A stretch of 64,000 bases of DNA from Pontederia crassipes (Eukaryota > Streptophyta > Magnoliopsida > Commelinales > Pontederiaceae): positions 11,842,001 to 11,906,000 of the forward strand of contig CM060188.1 of the NCBI GenBank assembly GCA_030549335.1. Direction: 5' to 3'. Positions 1 to 11,203 of this stretch are shown here, one piece after another (the stretch's first letter is position 1; each line of letters starts with the position of its first letter). The notes under the pieces were generated by a model that saw only the letters and a list, made by a program, of their open reading frames with translations, was not told where the DNA came from and ran no database searches. The position numbers and the translations under genes were made by a program.

Positions 1-1411
1 CGGATGGATCTGGCCGGATTCGAGCGGATCTAGCTAGAGGCGCTGGGATCCGACGGTACGAGAGAGAGCGAGAGAGAGAGCGCGATGACGACAAATGAGA
101 GAGAGCGAGATGAGAGAAGAGGAGAGAGAGAGAGCGCGACGACATATGGGTAAAAAAATTTTACCCAGCGCTTTTGTACCGCGACGCATCGAACCGGACC
201 GGGCGCGGTTTTTCACTTCGTCGGACCGATCAATAAATCGGCCTCCACGCTAGATGAGGTCGGCTTAGATGCGCGCCCGTCCGATTCGCATCGGACGAGC
301 GCCGTTTAATGGGTGAAAAGTCTCCCATCTAAGTTGGGGGGACACACATTAAATCCATAAAATATGATTCATAGATTTTTAATCTAATGAATAAAAAAAC
401 AGAGAACACGGTGTTCCTCCTTTAAAGAGGAAACATCTCCATTTTTTTCTTAATTTAATATAAAAAGCATTGAATATTTTATTCTAAAGATTAAAATATT
501 TTTAGATATTTATATATATTAAAAATACTTTATTTTCATGTATATTAAATTTTAAATTATATAAAGCCTTAAATTAAGTTTTAGAAAATAATTTACATAA
601 AAAAACTCGTACCATTAAGTGTAGATAGGATTTAAAATTTTTAATTCGAACCGATTCAATCCTAACTCGCATCCCAATTCTTTCTCTCGCATTTCTTTGG
701 AGTGCGTCTCTTGGACTGGAGTCTGGTGGAGTACACAGGAACAGCTACATAACAACCATTTTGAGCTTCGAAAGGGATAAATTCAACCATCAAAAAGTTT
801 CTCCTGTTTAAATAAAATATCGAGTTCGAGTTTTTTTTAATGTAGAATATTTTTTACCGTCAAATATATGACACGAAATAAATCTAATCGAATTAGTAAA
901 ATTCGATGATTGGACAATGAGTGTCGCATGAGTTGAATTACATAGCTTTTCAAAGGGCTGAAAAAAAAATAGAAAATGACTTGCAAATTGCAATCAAAAC
1001 GATTTATCATATCCAGATACCCAAGCCTAAGCATTAAAAGTGACTGGCGCAGACTTTTTTCTTTCGTTAATATTAACTTGAATTCAAATCTGATGACCAA
1101 TTCTCTTGAATTCCTCAATTGGAAAACGACGTGCTTTAAATCTGCGAAGTTGGTTGTTGATGTGGCCGCTGATGCGTCAAAACTATGACTTTATACCTGA
1201 ATAATTTTGCACTTCAACCATTAATGGCCATATTGATGGAGAAAGAAAAGGTACAAGTCAAATACAGAAAGGAAGGAAAAAAAGGTTTTCTTGTCTTGTT
1301 TCCGTACCAACAGTGCTGTCGAGCAAAAAGTTTCTTCGATCTGTCATACGTTTGATTCTTCAATCGGTGCAACAAATAAGTTTCTTTCCAGCAAAATATT
1401 TTTCTAGCAAC
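1..1411. other. 5' flank of RLK1, no gene seen
   Basis: A GA-rich low-complexity tract lies at about 60-140, followed by GC-richer DNA to about 345 and then AT-rich DNA. Short open frames on both strands here look like products of base composition. The last ~140 bases before the RLK1 start resemble the stretch just before the RLK2 start near 22270-22317 (shared 'gtttctttccagcaaaa' and 'agcatgaacagc'-like text), so the duplicated unit includes part of the 5' leader. No convincing TATA box was identified. Confidence 0.6.
60..140. repeat. GA-rich microsatellite tract
   Basis: Interrupted runs of GA/GAGC are visible across this stretch. It produces a spurious arginine/serine-rich open frame on the minus strand. 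Confidence 0.8.
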
Positions 1412-3793
1412 ATGAACAGCACTCCTCTTGTCATGTTCTGTCTTATTAATTTCCTGTCTCTTCTCCTTCCTGCGTCAGTAGCATCTGAGAGTTTTCTCTC
1501 TACGGGATATTCACTATTTGCAGAGAAAGAATCGCAGGTTGTGGTATTGTCAAATGGTTCTTATGCTTGTGGATTCTACCTGGTGGGCACAAATGCATAT
1601 GTATTCTCCATCTGGGTCTCAAACTCCATTGAGAAAACAGTTGTGTGGAGTGCAAATCGAGATCAGCCCATCAATGGCCATGGTTCAAGAATTACCGTGC
1701 GAGAGGATGGAGGCTTGGTGCTGACAGATGCCAACGGCATGGTGGTCTGGAGCACCAACACAAAGGATACACAGGTGGAACAGGTCGAGCTTCTTGACAC
1801 AGGAAACCTGGTGGTGAAGGATACCAGAGGTAATATTATTTGGCAAAGCTTCGATTATCCTACTGATACCCTTCTTGCATTACAACCGATGACAAAAACA
1901 ACTAAGTTGGTATCTGCGGTTGATAATGGGTCACTATCTTCAGGGTTCTTTAGCTTCTATTTCGACAACGATAATGTGTTGAAGCTCATTTATAACGAGA
2001 CCTCAAGTATATACTGGCCTAATAACTATTATTCCTTGAAGCAAAATCTTAGGAACAGCTATAACAGTTCAAGGTTTGCAATTTTGGATACCATGGGACA
2101 GTTTGTGTCAAGCGATAATTACACATTTGATGCTTGTGACATGGGCCATGGGATCTTGAGGAGGATGACCTTGGACCGCGATGGTAACCTTCGCTTGTAT
2201 AGTCTGAATGACACCTCAGGAACGTGGTCAGTTACATGGGAAGCGATTCGACAGCTCTGCCATGTGCATGGCCTGTGCGGCAGGAATGGGATTTGTTCGT
2301 ATTCGCCGCAGTCGCAACCCTCCTGTTCATGTCCTCCGTACTATGAGATGCGAAAGCCAGGTGACTGGAGCAAGGGATGTGAGCCCAAATTTAACTTCTC
2401 AGGTGATAAAGATGATTTCGACTTCTATGAACTGCGGCACACTTTGTATTGGAGCAACGATCGTTCTTCCCCTGCCCCGGTATCAGTGGAGACATGTAAA
2501 CAGATATGCCTAGATGACGCCTTTTGTGTGGGTTTACTGTACAGGCCTGGCGTAGGGGAGTGCTATATTAAAGGTGACCTATATAGTGGGGCGTCATCTC
2601 CATGGTACACAGCAAGGATGTATTTAAAAGTTCCTAAGAATGCAGCCACTGAGGTGGCTCTCTCTGCCTCACGCGATAATACATGCAACATTAGCGAGGA
2701 AGCAGCCGTGTCTTCTGATGTGTACAAGAGAAATAGAGGAAGTAGAGTTAATTGGAGCTACTTTTATTCGTTTGTGTTAGCACTTGGTGCCATTGAAATG
2801 TTGTTCCTAGTTGCTGGATGGTGGTTTATCTCAAGAGTAGGTCACAAGCCAACTTCAGTAGGAGAAGGGCATGGCGTGACACTCGGTCAAATCAAGAAAT
2901 TCACGTACAAGGAGCTGAAGAAAGCAACTGGAAACTTCAAGCATGAACTTGGCCGGGGAGCTTCTGGAGCTGCTTTCAAGGGTTCCTTGGATGATGAGAG
3001 AGTGGTGGCAGTGAAAAAGCTGGAGGACATGTCTCAAGGGGAAGAAGAATTCCAAGCCGAGCTGAACTTAATAGGCAGGATAAACCATATGAACTTAGTG
3101 AGAATGTTTGGGTTCTGTGCAGAAGGAAAGCACAGGCTTTTGGTGGCAGAGTACGTGGCAAATGGTGCGTTAAACAAGCACCTCTTTGATGACCATAACA
3201 CAGGCAGCATACTTGGATGGAAGGAGAGGTATAAAATTGCGACAGGGGTGGCAAAAGGCTTGGCTTATCTTCATCATGAATGCCTCGAATGGGTGATTCA
3301 CTGTGACATCAAGCCTGAAAACATCCTCTTGGATTCAGATTTCGAGCCTAAGATTGCAGACTTTGGATTGGCGAAACTGACTAAAAGGGGTGCAGTTGAT
3401 TGGAAATTTTCACACATTCGAGGAACAAGGGGATATATGGCACCTGAGTGGACTTCAAATTTGCCAATAACCTCGAAAGTTGATGTCTACAGCTATGGAG
3501 TGGTGCTTCTGGAGTTGGTCATAGGGTGCAGGATCTCCAGGTTGATGTTTGATGAGGAAGGAAGCAAATTCAATATGGATCTGATTAGCCTAATGAGGTC
3601 AATGAAGATGAAACTGGCCACTGAAGACAAGTCATGGATTGGAGGTTTTGTTGATATTAAATTGAATGGGCAATTCAACATCAGGCAGGCAGAGGTCATG
3701 TTGGAGACATCTATTTCTTGCTTGGAAGTAGAAAGGAGCCAAAGGCCAACAATGGATCTTGTAGTCCAGACACTACTTTCTGTTGATGAATAG
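1412..3793 (+). CDS. G-type lectin receptor-like Ser/Thr kinase, ZmPK1-type (RLK1), intact
   Basis: Single-exon 793-residue receptor kinase. The ATG at 1412 is chosen because a hydrophobic signal peptide (about residues 1-26) follows at once and the paralogue starts at the same place; the open frame continues upstream only without an ATG. Order: B-lectin domain (about 27-157), S-locus glycoprotein-like part, Cys-rich EGF-like stretch (about 286-320), PAN/apple region (about 355-390), one transmembrane helix (about 448-474), kinase (about 505-785). Kinase marks seen: Gly-rich loop GRGASGAAFKG, VAVKK lysine (about K535), HCDIKPENIL with the catalytic Asp near 632, DFG near 650 and GTRGYMAPEW. 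HCD in place of HRD makes it a non-RD kinase, a class often tied to innate immunity (family knowledge). Ligand unknown. Plasma-membrane location is inferred from the signal peptide and helix. Confidence 0.95.
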   Translation: MNSTPLVMFCLINFLSLLLPASVASESFLSTGYSLFAEKESQVVVLSNGSYACGFYLVGTNAYVFSIWVSNSIEKTVVWSANRDQPINGHGSRITVREDGGLVLTDANGMVVWSTNTKDTQVEQVELLDTGNLVVKDTRGNIIWQSFDYPTDTLLALQPMTKTTKLVSAVDNGSLSSGFFSFYFDNDNVLKLIYNETSSIYWPNNYYSLKQNLRNSYNSSRFAILDTMGQFVSSDNYTFDACDMGHGILRRMTLDRDGNLRLYSLNDTSGTWSVTWEAIRQLCHVHGLCGRNGICSYSPQSQPSCSCPPYYEMRKPGDWSKGCEPKFNFSGDKDDFDFYELRHTLYWSNDRSSPAPVSVETCKQICLDDAFCVGLLYRPGVGECYIKGDLYSGASSPWYTARMYLKVPKNAATEVALSASRDNTCNISEEAAVSSDVYKRNRGSRVNWSYFYSFVLALGAIEMLFLVAGWWFISRVGHKPTSVGEGHGVTLGQIKKFTYKELKKATGNFKHELGRGASGAAFKGSLDDERVVAVKKLEDMSQGEEEFQAELNLIGRINHMNLVRMFGFCAEGKHRLLVAEYVANGALNKHLFDDHNTGSILGWKERYKIATGVAKGLAYLHHECLEWVIHCDIKPENILLDSDFEPKIADFGLAKLTKRGAVDWKFSHIRGTRGYMAPEWTSNLPITSKVDVYSYGVVLLELVIGCRISRLMFDEEGSKFNMDLISLMRSMKMKLATEDKSWIGGFVDIKLNGQFNIRQAEVMLETSISCLEVERSQRPTMDLVVQTLLSVDE

Positions 3794-4224
3794 CTCCGAT
3801 CTCCCTGCAGAATGTCATACCCCAAGAACTTAAGTTATGACCCGACGACGTTTTTATCTGGATTCATAAAGTACAATGCCTTCTATAAGTTTATGCCATA
3901 ATTTGTGTGTGCGTGTGGCCAGTCTTTTGTGTAAATATACATATTTCTTTTCGTCAAATAGTTGAGGGAGTTATATGTACTTTGTATTGCAGACAATTTA
4001 TTAAAAAAAGGTGTAATCATCGTTTCTAATTTTGACCCTCCCATGTGGTGATACGGCGTTATTTTTTTCGATACTTCTTCCATACTTCTTCGATACTTCT
4101 TTGCTCTAAATAATCAATAAAATGACACATAAATAAAAATATTAAAATAAAATATTATAATAATTAAATATGAAAATGCAAAAGTTAAAGTGATAAATGA
4201 AATGTAAAAGTACATCATCATGTT
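3794..4224. other. 3' UTR and flank of RLK1
   Basis: The first ~210 bases match the region after the RLK2 stop (29767-30007), sharing 'ccccaagaactt' and 'ttatatgtactttg' among other words, so the 3' UTR belongs to the duplicated gene unit. A possible poly(A) signal (AATAAA) lies near 4108. The rest is AT-rich with nothing recognised. Confidence 0.65.
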
Positions 4225-4735
4225 TGTTGATAATGCCGCACTTAATTGTAATTCTATATGATTTCCCTTTTTAATCAAGTGTTTCAACAGATTTTTCTTA
4301 CGGGGGTCTCGTTGTTCTGTCAGCGAGCTTATGGGGGGTCAAGAGAGGGATCCAAGGGGATCCCCAATGCGGGAGTGCAGGGGGCAGAGTTCCTTGGGCA
4401 AAAATTTTTTAGGGGTATTCTGTATGTTATTCGGATTTGATTTATTTCCTTATCACAAGATATATGTCTTACTTTTGGAGATTAATTCAAAGTTCCAGTC
4501 TGTAATTTTTATCATCTGTGAAATGGAGTGTCTATATAAACTCTCTATTTCAGTCTGTAATTTTTATCATCTGTGAAATGGAGTGTCTATATAAATTCCC
4601 TACGAGTCCGAAGAGAAAATCATCTCTGATCTTGTAATCCTCTTTTGATTCTTCCATCTAATAAAATTCTGCGTCACCTTAAATTTCTCAAATTTTTTCG
4701 TGGTGCATAATTTCTTTCGTGCAGAAATTCTAACA
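4225..4735 (+). repeat. 5' LTR of old copia element
   Basis: Begins TGTTGATAAT and ends CTAACA, matching the 3' LTR at 10732-11198 with many substitutions. It is 44 bases longer than the 3' LTR, largely because a 55-bp segment holding the TATA motif (TCTATATAAA) is tandemly duplicated at 4496-4595. Confidence 0.9.
4496..4595 (+). repeat. 55-bp tandem duplication covering the LTR TATA box
   Basis: Two near-identical copies start at 4496 and 4551, each ending with TCTATATAAA. The 3' LTR has a single copy around 11010-11058. The duplication doubles the core promoter of the 5' LTR. Confidence 0.88.
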
Positions 4736-4738
4736 AAC

Positions 4739-4750
4739 TGATATAAGAGC
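4739..4750 (+). other. Primer-binding site, degenerate (tRNA-iMet)
   Basis: TGATATAAGAGC differs at two positions from the canonical plant copia site TGGTATCAGAGC and lies 3 bases after the 5' LTR. Confidence 0.75.
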
Positions 4751-4785
4751 GAAGCTTCATCGCCGATTCTCCATCAGGCATAGAG

Positions 4786-5703
4786 ATGACATCGCACAAC
4801 GTCAACATCAAGAAAACAACAAAGAGTTTGGACGCCGCTCGCGAACGTGCCGAAGAACAAACCAAAGGAGAAAGACTCAAAGGGCAAAGAAAAGAAGTTC
4901 GACCTCACAAATTTGGTGGCACAAGAGGAGAAGACGCAATCTATGATCATGTTGTGTCTGGCGGACGAGGTGATTATCGAAGTCGCCGATAAAAAATGAT
5001 GACTGGTCTGTGGTCGAAATTTGAGAGTCTCTACATGACCAACAAGTTGTTGTTGAAGCATGGTTTGTTTGCCCTCTGCATGCAAAAAGGTACCCTTCTA
5101 AAAGATAATTTTGATTAGATGAATATACTATTGATGAAATTACGAAACATAAATGTGAAGATTGAGGATGAAGATACTTTCCTACTTCTGTTGGTGTCTC
5201 TTCCTCTGTCATACGAAAATTTCGTTCAGTCTCTTATCATCGAAAGAAACACAATTACTTTAAAAGAAGTAAGATCGCGTTTACATACTCGTAAATTTCG
5301 TCATATGGCATCTGACAAGACTATGGAGACTCAGGCCGCATGGTTGATAACAATCGCAGAGAAGACAAACCCTAAAAAGAGTAAGTCGAAGAAGAAGAAC
5401 GTCAATTCGAATGACATCTGTAACTATTGCAAAGAATCGGATCACTGAAAAAAGATTGCGCCAAGGAAAAGAAGGACACGGTTGCTGCAGTAGCACACCA
5501 GAATAGCGAATCTGATGACGATTTGACTCTCATGGTGTCCGACCATAGATGTTTGGATGAGAGTTGGATTTTCGACTTAGGATGTTCCTATCATATGTCT
5601 CCGCACGGATAGTGGTTCTCAACTTCAGAATATTGATGGTGGAAACGTCATCATGGGCAATGATGCATCATATAAAATAGATAGAATCGACTCAATTGAT
5701 AAG
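4786..5703 (+). pseudogene. Copia gag and protease remnant
   Basis: Broken gag reading with a zinc-knuckle start CNYCKESDH near 5419-5447, then a stop/frameshift before KKDCAKEKKD. The protease active-site region near 5567-5608 reads WIFDLGCSYHMSPH, where intact copia proteases have D-S/T-G, so the catalytic motif is altered. The frame is lost at the 5714 insertion. Confidence 0.85.
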
Positions 5704-5713
5704 TGGAATTCAT

Positions 5714-6194
<481 letters not shown>

Positions 6195-6204
6195 TGGAAT
6201 TCAT

Positions 6205-6533
6205 AGGTATAGGAAGAAGCAGAACTCATGACAATCGGGTGAGGACATTGACAGAGATCCGTCATGTTCTGCAACTTAAAAAAATCTGATATTGTTATGA
6301 GTTTTGAACTCCAAAGAATGTCGGATGAATGTTGCAAGAGATGTTCTCACGGTCACCAAGGGTGATGTTGAAGTCATGACAGGAGTTGGGTAAAAGTCCT
6401 TGTACATATTATAAGGCACAGTAATTTTTGACGTGACTGCAGTAGGTAGTTCATCCAAATCAGAATCAGAAGCATCTAAGTCGTGGCACATGCGACTTGG
6501 ACATATGAGTCAGAAAGGGATGGATATCCTCAG
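6205..6533 (+). pseudogene. Copia GAG-pre-integrase remnant
   Basis: On the + strand the decayed protein reads [13 protein letters not shown], then KSLYIL, then SWHMRLGHMSQKGMDILS, the signature of the copia GAG-pre-integrase segment (WH-x-RLGH). Stops interrupt it. It is cut at 6533 by the TG...CA element and resumes at 8088. Confidence 0.8.
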
Positions 6534-8087
6534 TGACGCATTAATTTTGTAACAATAAATTGTTAGCAAGTGCACTAGTCGTTACAAGTAATAAAGTAAA
6601 GAGTAGAGTGTCGAACCCACGAGGAACTAGTTAAATTTAATCTATCCTAATAATCTACTAAGAGAAGAAAATGGTGTACGTGATATGAAGATAGAAAATA
6701 AATGTGCAGAAAATTAAATAACAAAAAATAAAATAAATTGGTGTTGAGCCTAAGGATTATGAATTATTAACTAATATGAATCATGATGATGATTGAATTA
6801 TAACAATGATAAACAAGTCAAGTTCTTAAGACGGATTATGATTACTTAAATTATTGGCCTCTACGCTAAGTAAATCAAATTATCTTAATTCCCGTAAAAC
6901 TTAAGACCACAAACCATGAGTTAATCTTCAGTTAAGAAATATATTAAGATACATTAAGTTGTAATTCCTAAACTAACAGTTATTCTCGCTTGGTAAAAAT
7001 TAATAGACCGCACAAAATCTAGCACATATGATGAGTTACTAGATTTGTATTATGATTGCTTCAACTTTAAGTTAAGAATCGATTCGCTAAAAATTATTAA
7101 ATCCTAAAACTAGCCACCCCAAATCTGATTTGTAATCTTATCTCAAAATATAATAATCTGAGTAAAAAGCATTAAGCACAACAATCATAATCAAAATAAA
7201 CTGAAATACTAAATTAATTCAAATCTAATAATGGTTCATGCAGTTTTCTCAATAAACTAAATATCTCTATTACATAAAAGATAAAAATAATGAAATCTGA
7301 GTAAAGAGCATCCAAACAATGATTAGGAGATAGAACTCTTCGCCTTCAATGGTCTCTAGATCGTTGCAGAGTACGCACTAAGTTGCTCCGCAGTTTCTCC
7401 CAAACAAACACCGAAAAAACTCTAAAATTTGCCTCTGCAATGTAGCACGGCTCTCAGGTCTCAAGCACATATTTTTCTGTCTTCTATGATCTCTATTTAT
7501 AGCCTCCAGGGGTCTCGAGAGTTTTAGTAGAGTTTTGATTTGATTCGAAGTCTTTTCTTGTTAAAAAGAGTAAATTCGGAATTGACTTTGATAGGTTTTT
7601 AAAACTATCCAAAACTCCTTCAAAGTTTGGGTTCGATCTGGACTTGAAATTCCCAATAAAAGTCAAAGAAATCTCGAAAACAGCCTTCGTTACGACCCAC
7701 AACAGCTCTGTAACGGCCCTTACAGTGTCTAAATTGGATTCTGACTCAAAATTGAGCCTTTTAACGGGCCGTAACGGGTTGTTCACGCCTTTGCTGTTAC
7801 GGCCGTTATGGTCATATAACGGCTCGTTATATTCAACTTAGCACTGGCAGCCTTCACTAATTTGTACTTTTTGGTTCTGTTTTAATTCCGATTTGAGTGT
7901 CATTTGTTTTTGTAGATTCCTAACTCGATTCTCTTCAATTTTTTGCAATAAAACATACAATTTGGATAGATTTTCATTTTTATAAAATTAAAGCAAGTAA
8001 GGCCATGAATTAATGCATGTTATATGAAAAGAAATCGAAATGTGATTAAATGCATGACTAATTATATGTTATATTTTGCATGCATCA
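6534..8087. mobile_element. Solo-LTR-like element nested in old copia, 5-bp TSD
   Basis: A 1,554-bp AT-rich block starts TGACGCA and ends TGCATCA, giving near-perfect 7-base inverted ends of the TG...CA type. It is flanked by exact CTCAG copies (6529-6533 and 8088-8092). Removing it with one copy restores the copia reading DILSKHNLLDG. TG/CA ends, a 5-bp duplication and the lack of coding sequence indicate a solo LTR, left by recombination between two LTRs. Orientation is not determined. Confidence 0.85.
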
Positions 8088-9182
8088 CTCAGCAAGCACA
8101 ATCTTTTGGATGGCCAAAAGATATTTGAAATTGGATTTTGAAATCGGCAAGCAAAAATGACATCAATTCAGCAAAGTCGTATACAAAACGAAGGCAACAC
8201 TTGATTACATCCACGCTGACCGTTGGAGCCCCTCTCGTGTCTATCTCTTGTAGGTTCTAGATATTTTTTTATCTATGATAGATGATTACTCAAGAATGAC
8301 ATGGATATTCATGATGAAGAACAAGAGTGAGGCATTCGAAATTTTCAAGCAATGGAAGATTCTAGTGGAAAATCAGACATCGAAAAAAGTGAAACGTCTT
8401 TATACCGATAATGACTTGGAGTTCTGTTCGTCTAAATTTGATCGATTCTGCAAGGATGAAGGCATTACCAGACATCGCACCGTTAGAAATACACCATACC
8501 AGAATGGCGTAGCAAACGCATGAACAGAACACTTCTGGAGAGGACACGATGCATGCTCTCTAATTTTGGTCTGAACAAGTCATTCTGGACTAAGGCTATT
8601 AGCACAACATGCTAACTTGTCAATTGGAGTCCTGCAACCGCGGTCGATTTGAAGACTTCTATTGAGGTATGAACAGGTAATCTCGCTGATTATACTAATT
8701 TGAAAATTTTTTGCTGTCCATCATATTATCATGTCAGCGAAGGAAAGTTGGAATCAAAGGTCAAAGAAGAAGTTTTTGTGGAATATGGTGCAGGTGTAAA
8801 AGGCTTCAGAATTTGGTCTTCCTCAGAGCACAAGGTTATTCACAGCAGAAATATATCTTTTGATGGGATGTTTATACTCAAGCAAAAATCAGATGTTGTT
8901 GATTCAATAAAGGATGGTGTCAACAAATATGTGGAGTTTGAATTAACTCCAATTCAGAATGAGACAGAAAAATCTCATCAAGCTGAACAACCTCAACTTG
9001 AGGAGCAAACAGAAGAAACAATGACAAGTCTAGCTGCAGAACGTACTCGCAGGCAAGTCGGTCCTCCTAAGCGTTATGGCTTTAAAGACATAATTGCATA
9101 TGCATTCCAAATAGTTGAAGAGGTGAAGTCGCTAGAGCCATCGAATTATAAGAATGCTATCATATGTGTAGAATCAGAATAG
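8088..9182 (+). pseudogene. Copia integrase remnant
   Basis: Reads HADRWSPS, then MIDDYSRMTWIFMMKNKSEAF and LYTDNDLEF (8275-8523), the integrase core. The third acidic residue region reads NGVANA, where intact elements have NGVAE, followed by a stop at 8521. The C-terminal part (8700-9182) keeps YHVSEGKLESK and GVKGFRIW. Multiple stops make it inactive. Confidence 0.85.
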
Positions 9183-10653
9183 TATATTGCAACAATGAGT
9201 GAAGAGATTGAGTCTCTTTACAAGAATCAGACTTAGGAGTTAATCAAGCTACCAAAAGGTAGAAAGGTCGTTGGATGCAAGTGAATTTTCAAGAAGAATG
9301 TTGGAAGTCCAGAAGCTGAAGGCATCAGATTTAAATCACGTCTAATTGCTAAATGCTACAGTCAGAAAGAAGGAGTAGACTATAACGAGATCTTCTCTTT
9401 AGTTGTCAGACACACTTCCATTCGGGTGCTACTTGTCACTATAGCACATCAGAATTTGGAGCTCGAACAATTAGACGTGAAGACAGCTTTTCTACATGGG
9501 AAAATTGAAGAAGATATTCTTATGAGTCAGCCAGAGGGTTTTTCTATTTCAAATAAAGAATTCCAAGTGTGCAGATTGAAGAAGTCATTATATGGCATGA
9601 AGCAATCACGGAGGCAGTGGTACAAGAGATTCGATAATTTTATGATCAGTAAGGGATTCAACAGGAGTCCTTATGATTGTTGCGTCTATCACAAGAAGGT
9701 GGAGAGTTATTTTACCATCTATCTACTCTTGTACTTTGATGATGTGTTGATTGCTGTCAAGAACATGGAAGATATTCAGAATTTGAAGAAACTTCTTAGT
9801 GCAAAATTCGATATGAAGGATTTTGGTGCAATAAAGAAGATTTTAGGAATGGAGATATATAGGGATCATGTAAAGGATAAACTCTTTCTGTCTCAGAAAA
9901 GTTACACTCATAAAATTTTATCTAGGTTCGGTATATCTGCAGCGAAGACCTTAAGTACTATATTAGTTTCAAATGTGCACATTTTTGCAACTGAATTTAT
10001 GTCTCGAGTTTCATATGCCAGTGCAATCGGAAGCTTGATGTATGCTATGATATGCATAAGACCTGATATTGCGCATGTCGATAGTGTGGTTAGCAGATAC
10101 ATGAGCAATCTAAGGAAGTAGCACTGACAGGCAATAAAGTGTATCATCCGATATTTGAGAGGAACGTCTGACATTGGCCTCATTCATAGAAGTGGAAAAG
10201 AGTGTTTGGTTGTAGGTTATTCAGACTCAAATTATGCTGCAAATGTTGATGGAAGAATATTAATGACAAGTTATGTTTTTACTCTTGACAATTCTGTTAT
10301 CAGTTGGAAAACCACACTCCAGCCATCAGTTATATTATTTATCACAGAGGCAGTACATGACATTGACAAAAACTGCTAAGGAAGTCATCTGGTTAAAAGG
10401 CCTTGTCGAAGATCTTGGACTACAACAAGATCAGGCTATAGTGTATTGTGATAGTTTAAGTGCAATATATTTAGTCAAGGATCAAGTGCATTATGGTAAA
10501 CACATCAACGTCATGTATCACTTCATCCGCACTGAGAAGATGATCAAGGTGAAAAGGATCGGCACAAAAAATAATCCAGCAGACATATTCATCAAATCGG
10601 TTCCTACTAGCAAGTTTCAACATTGTTTGGACTTACTAAATATTGATAGGTGA
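9183..10653 (+). pseudogene. Copia reverse transcriptase and RNase H remnant
   Basis: RT is recognisable from KGRKVVGCK (about 9256), KEGVDYNEIFS, LDVKTAFLHGKIEEDI and LYFDDVLI (about 9733). Intact copia RTs have YVDD, so YFDD is a change at the catalytic site. RNase H follows in another frame (10155-10653), with TAKEVIWLKGL and a degenerate TEAVHD for the usual TEAEYM. Stops at about 9181, 9237, 9283 and 10120. Confidence 0.88.
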
Positions 10654-10719
10654 CAGTAATCCCCAATTGGGACTAGCGGCGGCAGAGAGTATAAAATATC
10701 TAATTGGAGGATTCAAGTT

Positions 10720-10731
10720 AAGGTGGAGATT
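10720..10731 (+). other. Polypurine tract of old copia element
   Basis: AAGGTGGAGATT directly precedes the 3' LTR, as expected for the plus-strand primer of copia elements. Confidence 0.8.
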
Positions 10732-11198
10732 TGTTGATAATGCCTTAAATCTGAACCCAGTTATAATCCTATATGATCCATCATCTTAGTTAGATGTTTC
10801 AGCAGATTTCTCCTAGAGGGTCTCGCTGTCCTGTGAGCAAGTCTGTTGGGAAGTCAAGGAATGATCCAGTGGGATCCCCTTGTGGGAGGTGAAGGGGGTG
10901 AAGCTCCTTGGATGAAATTTTTTTAGAAGCATCATGTATGCGATTCGGATTTGATTTATTTCTTTATCACAAAATAGGTATCTTATTTTTGGAGATTAAT
11001 TCAGAATCTCAGTCAGTTTGTAATTCCTATTATCTGTGAAAAGGAGTGCTTATATAAACTCCCTACGGGTCCAAAGAGAAAATCATCTCTGATCATGTAA
11101 TCCTTTTCTGATTCTTCCATCTAATAAAATTTTGCGTCGCCTTAAATTTCTCATGTTTTTTCGTGGTGCATAATTTCTTTCGTGCAGAAATCCTAACA
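10732..11198 (+). repeat. 3' LTR of old copia element
   Basis: 467 bp, TGTTGATAAT...CTAACA, aligning along its length with 4225-4735 but with frequent substitutions and only one copy of the TATA segment. Confidence 0.9.
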
Positions 11199-11203
11199 AT
11201 GTC

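Noticed and set aside
303..345. Terminus of the same family as the 33700-34905 element
   Set aside because: Only the short words CTCCCATCTAAGTT and GGGGG are shared; too little to support an element.
1313..1411. N-terminal extension of RLK1
   Set aside because: No ATG in this stretch (first codon GTG), and the paralogue starts with the same MNST signal peptide at the equivalent of 1412.
5119..5448. 109-codon frame as a host gene
   Set aside because: It is the decayed copia gag, with the zinc-knuckle start CNYCKESDH.
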